DNA from: Astropecten irregularis
Lineage: Eukaryota; Echinodermata; Asteroidea; Paxillosida; Astropectinidae
Assembly (NCBI GenBank): GCA_963971285.1
Contig: OZ020255.1
Location: 8,886,931-8,950,930 of the forward strand
Direction of reading: 5' to 3'
DNA: 64,000 nucleotides
The position numbers and the translations under genes are program-made. Shown here in pieces: positions 58,406 through 64,000 of the stretch. Each line of letters opens with the position of its first letter. The stretch's first letter is position 1. The notes under the pieces are model-generated. The model saw only the letters and a program-made list of their open reading frames with translations, was not told where the DNA came from and searched no databases.

Positions 58406-59860
58406 AAAACGAAAATTATACTGTAATGCAATTAATAATGTCTGACCGTTGTGCCTTCCACCTGCAGCGGATGATAATAAACTAAAGAGCGATCCTCCTA
58501 AATAAAAGGACCTGTCTCCACAATGCCATACATTTGTTTTTGTCTTGGCCTCGCTATAAAAATGAGGGCGTGACGAAGCAAGTTGAAACGCCTCGTTAAA
58601 GATTCTCAAATTTCCATCACCGAAGCAAAGTTGATGACAACCAGAGCAGGGCCAAAAATAATAAATGTCATTCATGGGGGGAGCTGTACGCCCAAGCCTT
58701 ATTCTGATGAGCAGAACTGTTGAGTTTATTTTTCAATTAATGACCTATTCTTTCACTCTTTTGGGGTATAATTATACAAGTCCGGACTCTATTTATTCGG
58801 CACCTGTGCCGGCGCGTGCTCGGCCGGGCAGACACGATTAAAGACGGGGATGCAGCCACGTCGTGGTCTGGTGCTCGCGAGTCGCCGAATCGCGTAACTA
58901 ATTTCAAGGTCAGAGCTAATAATACTGGTGAATTATTACAAGGAGAGGATATATAGCGAGCCCAGAGGGTTACTAGGGGTGAAAGCACAAAGCAGTGTGC
59001 CGTAGGCCTGTCTAATGATAACGCCATCAATTTTTGAAGAAAAAAAAGGGGGAGACTTTTTTTCCCGATCTGATGGCCAGCAAGTCTGATCAGTCGTATA
59101 AAAGGGGTGCCTGCAAGGAGTTAATAGGCCCCGGGGCCCAGCCCTCGTTTTAAGGGTAGAGCAGGCGGTGCCGAAAAAGGAAAATAATGACCGGAAAATA
59201 ATTATCGCTTGAACTTGCAGACCCGTTAATTGCATACAGACGATCGGAAGTATTTTATGGGGGGTTTGGCCTGGTCATCATAAATTCACACCCGGGATGA
59301 TGTTAATAGACCTAGGGGGGATTATTATGAATAGCCCCCTGGCCAGAGACGACCGGGGGGCAGGGGGTAGGGGAAGGCCGCTACGCTTGGCTGGTTTTCC
59401 GCTTGCTGTACGTGTGGACGGGACGCGTGTTTTTGTTTTGTAATGCTAAGCATGTCCGGCAAATGGACAAGGTGCTTGATGGAGAGCTTGCACATCGCAC
59501 TCGCGGTATAATTATCAATTTTATGTAAATTGTTTTATTCTTTCCGCGCCTGAGCTGACTGACGGCAAAGTGCACTTGAATGACCCATATTATTTTTATC
59601 ATTTTATTATTAATATTGGTCTCATGGGGGCGCTGTATCGATGGAGCGCCATCTTTGAATTGTAATGTGTGCACACACAAAAAAAAAAAAAATTCACGAG
59701 GTATATCTTTTGTAGTGCAGACACAAATTTACAAATTATAAAGATCATTTTGATATTTTGGACAACTTTTAGTGTGCAGTCTACAAATTAGGCCGATAGG
59801 GCGCCCTCTTTAGTCCACTAGTCTGAGTATTGCCTGGCCTTCACGAGTTGCTTTTTTTTC
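58406..59860. other. No gene recognised
   Basis: Mixed composition; open frames on both strands without motifs. A poly-A run lies near 59680. Confidence 0.4.
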
Positions 59861-59867
59861 TTACAAT

Positions 59868-60046
59868 ATCCTTTCTCAAAGCTCGGCTTCGGCTTCGTCT
59901 CCGTAATCCATATGCTAAAAATATAGGTTGTGATTTTTCATTGAAGCTGAAGCTCTATTTTCCTTTTGTAAGTAATTTTAGAATGGATTCACGAAATGGA
60001 GCTGGAGCCTGAGCAGTGAGCCGGAGCCGAGCTTTGAGAAAGTCCC
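59868..60046. repeat. MITE family H copy
   Basis: CCTTTCTCAAAGCTCGGCTT ... GAGCCGAGCTTTGAGAAAG. Confidence 0.75.
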
Positions 60047-60131
60047 AAAGACGACAACACAATTTATCAGGTATCCTCAGTTTTAAATAACTGGTATGAA
60101 CAAATAATGTGTATCCAGTATACGAAAGGCA

Positions 60132-60301
60132 AGGGCCAATTTCACGGCCCTGCTTAGCACAAAAGACATTTCTGTCTGAATAAAAACAGGGTTAACAAAA
60201 TGTCCATGTGTTGTGTATCGCTTGTGATTGTTATTTGGCTGACCATGAACATCAAAATAAATTTTTAACGGTAGTTTGTTTTATTGGGCAAGACGTTTTT
60301 G
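60132..60301. repeat. MITE family C, truncated
   Basis: GGGCCAATTTCACGGCCCTG ... TTTTATTGGGCAAGACG; the right end is lost. Confidence 0.65.
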
Positions 60302-60569
60302 TAACGTTGCTTTGTGAACCTCACCAGCTCGGAAACACGCGTTTAACCAAAATCTACTCAGAAATAGTATCTTTCAAAAAAATGCAACCGCGAGTTTTGA
60401 CACTAAAATGCGGTTAAAGGCCTACATAAATCATCGATTTATGGTTTTTTGTTTATGAAAGAAATTTATTTGACCTTGTAACGATACCTTGCCGTTGTTA
60501 CTGAACCACCTTGGTCTTTTCCCACGTAATGCGACGTCTGTAATAAACGAGTTCATAACGGTGTTTTAT

Positions 60570-61205
60570 TTAACAGGTCGGCGTTGCGCTGGGCGAGACG
60601 GGCCGTGGATCGTGGGGTTGCTCACCGCGTGCGCGTCGGTGGCTGGACCGGGGGAGATCGCGGTCCGTGCACGGGTCGCCCGTTCACGGGCCGCGTCGCT
60701 GAGATAAACCGTTCGGTAAAACACCTGGGCCCACGGAACCTTTCCTCACTATGAACATGACCACAAATTGTGGGCGATAAATTGAGACACGCTTCTGCGT
60801 TTTACATTCAGTATAATTATGAAAATGAAAAACCGTATATGTTTGAGGTGCACATTCATAAATGCTTGATAAGTTATTAAAGATAGATAACCATTACACA
60901 ATGCTTGCAAAATAAACAGTAGGCCCCTTATTTGGGTCCGCAACAAACAAAAAAGAGGGGAAAGGACATCATAAACTGGTCAGAATAATTACAGTAAGGA
61001 CCCTGGGGAGACATGATACCCAGCAGAAACCGTTATAGACCTGGCTGCTTTTCAATTCCGTGGTGAAACCGCAATTCCGACACCCTGCGTGCCCAGGCGC
61101 GGCAGGGGCCAGGGCCGGGGGCCGGGGCCGATCGATCAGCACTGCGCCGCAAAATCCGCGTCGGCCCCGGCGAACAAGGAGACCGTTGTACGCTCTGGAT
61201 CGATG
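60570..61205. promoter_or_regulatory. GC-rich islands at 60.6 and 61.1 kb
   Basis: Two CpG-rich stretches (60575-60715, GGCGTTGCGCTGGGCGAG; 61080-61180, GGGGCCGGGGCCGATCGATC). The first follows a splice-acceptor-like TTTATTTAACAG, but no protein family is recognised. Regulatory function is a guess. Confidence 0.2.
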
Positions 61206-62009
61206 GCATCGATTGACGGTCTCGGAACTTCGATCGTGGGTTTTTTTCCTCTCTCTCTCTCTTCACTTTGCCATTCTTGTTTCTCATCACCAGCAGGGAA
61301 CGAAAATTCCAAGAGTTTTCTGTTGTAAGGTGATGAGGGTAAAAGGAGAATGATTCTGATCCCGCATTCAAGTTGAGAGACCGTTAGGAATTATATACTT
61401 TAGGCGATAACCAACGGGATTATATAAAACAAGCAACTGAAAAGAAGTAAGGAAAAGTTTCGTGGGAAAAAGGAGTTTGAGGATTTAGGGGGATTTCGCC
61501 TTTATATATTAATTTGGCGGGAAGCCAAGAGGAGTTTAACAAGTGGAGTTGTGTCATTTGGCTTGTGAAGATGAAAATGGAGACGATCAATGATTGTAAC
61601 GAGCAGTTTCTGTCAACAGGTCTTGATAAAAACTGATAAATCTTGCCGATCCTTCCTTCTTTTGTACTTGGATCAAGAAAATAACGTCTCTCTTGGGCCT
61701 GAATAACGGCCTTGTGTACATACATAACACGCAATATCGACCGTTCGAGTCTCCCTTTCCCCTCAGCAATTAAACTATACATGGTATAGGCCTACTTGTC
61801 GATAGGGTTACGATTTATTCTGAAACCTGCTGTATACTAATTGCCTTCTGAGTCCAATTCCTTAATGAAACATGCAGACTCATGGATGCTCATGGCTCGT
61901 ATGGCCAAGGAATGCACGTTAATTTAGACAAAGAGGCGATGATTTTCAAGTCACACATCAAGCAAAAGTGGCCAACCTATTTAAAATTTAAGAAACCAAA
62001 CCAAAGCAA

Positions 62010-62690
62010 ATACAATGCAACCTAACTCAACCCACACCACACCACCCCATCCCAACCCGACCCAGCCCAAACCAAGCCTACCCAGCCCAACCCAACCCAA
62101 CCCAGCCCAGCCCAGCCCAGCCCAGCCCAGCCCAACCCAACCCAGCCCAGCCCAGCCCAGCCCAGCCCAGCCCAACCCAACCCAGCCCAGCCCAGCCCAG
62201 CCCAGTCCAGACCAGCCCAACCCAAACCAAACCAGTTCAAACCAAACCAAACAGTAAACCAAGAACTAACCCAACCGAACCTAAGGACCCAAACCAACCT
62301 AACCAAACTAAACCAGTTCAAACCAAACCAAACCAGTTCAGTTCAAACCAAACTAAACCACCTTAAACCTAACCAATTAACCAGTTCAAACTAAACCAAA
62401 CCAAACCAAACCAAACCAAACCAAACCAAACCAAATCAAACCAAACCAAACCAAACCAAACCAAACCAAACCAAACCAAACCAAACCAAACCAAACCAAA
62501 CCAAACCAAACCAAACCAAACCAAACCAAATCAAGCCAAACCAAACCAAACCAAACCAAACCAGAACAGGCCAAACCAAACCAAACCAAACCAAACCAAA
62601 CCAAACCAGACCAGACCAGACCAAACCAAACCAAATCACGTGCACATTAAACCAAACCAGTTCAAACTAAACCAAACCAACCCACATCAT
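62010..62690. repeat. Pentanucleotide tract: CCCAG/CCCAA then CCAAA
   Basis: 62010-62230 is CCCAGCCCAGCCCAACCCAA and variants; 62280-62690 is mainly CCAAACCAAACCAAA. The + strand is almost T-free and, in the second half, nearly all A and C. The long Trp/Gly/Leu frames on the - strand are artefacts. Confidence 0.95.
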
Positions 62691-63734
62691 AACCCAAAAC
62701 CGTCACCACTACCAAACTAACCCCTACAAAGTGCAGGTAACAGACCAAAAGACAGTGATGGGACGATCGTGCAATCAGACAACTCGGCAATCCGAATCAC
62801 GGGCAGCAGCCCCCGACACTTGCAGCTGTCAGCCTTACAATAATCAACCGCCCCAAAAAACTGTAATTGTATCCGCAGCAATTGCATATAGATTGCCATA
62901 TAATAACGTCCGATAACAACATCCAAATATAAAAACACTGCCATTCATCATTCTACATTTTCAAAAGGAACGCACCAATTCTCGCATCATTCATAAAATT
63001 GGGGGGACAAGAAAAGCTGAACGAACAAAAAAATATGAAATTAAGGTCCCGGTGCCGCGGGGTAATATTTTAGGGTTTGGGAAATGGTTACAATCGCGGC
63101 ATTATTGAGCAACATCCATCCCATTATGGGCGTTCATTTTTTCGGTATATAGGCCTAAATGATGCATAATAAAGTACTTTTCGGCACAGGAATATGATTT
63201 TCATCTTTTCGTTCTTTCTTTTGATCAATCACACCTTTTGCTATTTTGATTTGATGGTTGTTTCCCCCTCGACCGACATCTTCGATACTGGAAACGCCGG
63301 ATCAATCAGATATACCGAGGTTTATAGAGGAAGGGCTGTCCCCAGCTTGTCCTGAATGGGAACCCAGCCTGCTGTCCCCCATATGTTCATTCCCACAGAT
63401 TCGATATGTCCCCCTGGTACAGGCCTAACATACATGAGAAAGACCGAGCTGGCATTACAGAAAAAAAAATCACCCACACCCTCTTCTCCAGGGCCTTCCA
63501 AAAATTATTGATCTAAATCTGTTCGTGTGAAGGGCATGAGGTGTATAGTCGATAAACGCCGTAAACTCTTGTCACTCACAACTTGTATAGATAGGACACG
63601 AACATATGGATTTTAAGCACGGGGATCACACATTAATAATTAAGTGAATTTCTGTCGAGGAGACTCGAGGGAGAAAAAAGTTTAAGAGGACTTCGTTAAT
63701 GGACCAACTTTAAAACTAACTTTTTATTTTTAAC
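62691..63734. other. No gene recognised
   Basis: No repeat family or coding motif seen. Confidence 0.4.
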
Positions 63735-64000
63735 AATGCAACCAATGAACTGATGCTGGAAACTGTTCACCAACCAAAATAATAACCTGAAGTAAATTAT
63801 ATCAAATGTTTAGAGTTAGGAGGGCCTGACATTTTGATCCTAGCAGGATCTTTCTCAAAGGCTGCTCAGAGTTAGAAAGGCCTGACGTTTCAATCCTAGC
63901 AGGATCTTTCCCAAATATATAGGAGGGCCTGACATTTCGAGCTTACCGGGATCTTTTCCAAAAGCTGCTTAGAGTTAGGAGGGCCTGACGTTTCAATCCT
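63735..64000 (-). repeat. Repeat D flank and array, running off the window end
   Basis: The flank AAACTGTTCACCAACCAAAA is followed by - strand units GAGTTAGGAGGGCCTGAC, TTTTGATCCTAGCAGGATC, TTTCTCAAAGGCTGCTCAG. About four units are visible. Confidence 0.8.

Noticed and set aside
62015-62645. Trp/Gly/Leu-rich frames
   Set aside because: They are translations of the pentamer repeats.

Overview
This is a eukaryotic window with short exons, GT-AG introns and very dense interspersed repeats. Several tens of short inverted-repeat elements fall into shared families. The protein matches I recognise and the repeat style suggest a marine invertebrate deuterostome, possibly an echinoderm such as a sea star. 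That placement is inference; no sequence here fixes the species.

Left third (1-20.4 kb): a single large unit. About 110 bp at the window start recurs, inverted and nearly identical, at 20305-20414. Between these arms lie two convergent, multi-exon, apparently intact genes. On the + strand (292-3933) is an rve/IS3-like DDE integrase-transposase. On the - strand (18351-6676) is a 655-residue HECT-type E3 ubiquitin ligase of the G2E3-like kind, with a SAM-like start, a GGG-containing N-terminal domain, a UIM-like helix and a complete HECT end with its catalytic Cys. I could assemble both from exons whose splice phases agree at every junction. The simplest reading is a DNA transposon of at least 20 kb that carries both a DDE recombinase and a ubiquitin ligase. 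The left end lies at or beyond the window edge, so the outer boundary and target duplication cannot be checked. Later insertions sit in its introns: a non-autonomous Ty3/gypsy-type LTR element (10.0-12.7 kb), several hairpin MITEs, an element with four tandem units each holding two TGACGTCA octamers (16.4-17.3 kb), and two inverted copies of a ~240-270 bp repeat (13.9 and 19.1 kb). A decayed fragment of a second integrase lies between the two genes (4.7-4.9 kb).

Right two thirds (20.4-64 kb): no gene I can support. This is intergenic or deep intronic DNA filled with repeats: about 15 copies or fragments of a MITE with TTAAAGGTA...TACCTTTAA ends, eight of a MITE with GGGGCCAATTTCA...TGAAATTGGCCCC ends, and several smaller TIR families. 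There are also minisatellites (20.55, 42.3 and 53 kb), a 700-bp CCCAG/CCAAA pentamer tract (62 kb) and GC-rich islands (32.0, 43.0, 60.6 and 61.1 kb). Two repeat families fold on paper as hammerhead-ribozyme-like motifs. One has single and tandem copies at 37.4 and 49.7 kb with a canonical CTGATGA...GAAAC core. The other is the 50-56 bp tandem arrays at 39.8, 47.2, 52.3 and 63.8 kb, where the core C3-G8 pair appears replaced by U3-A8.
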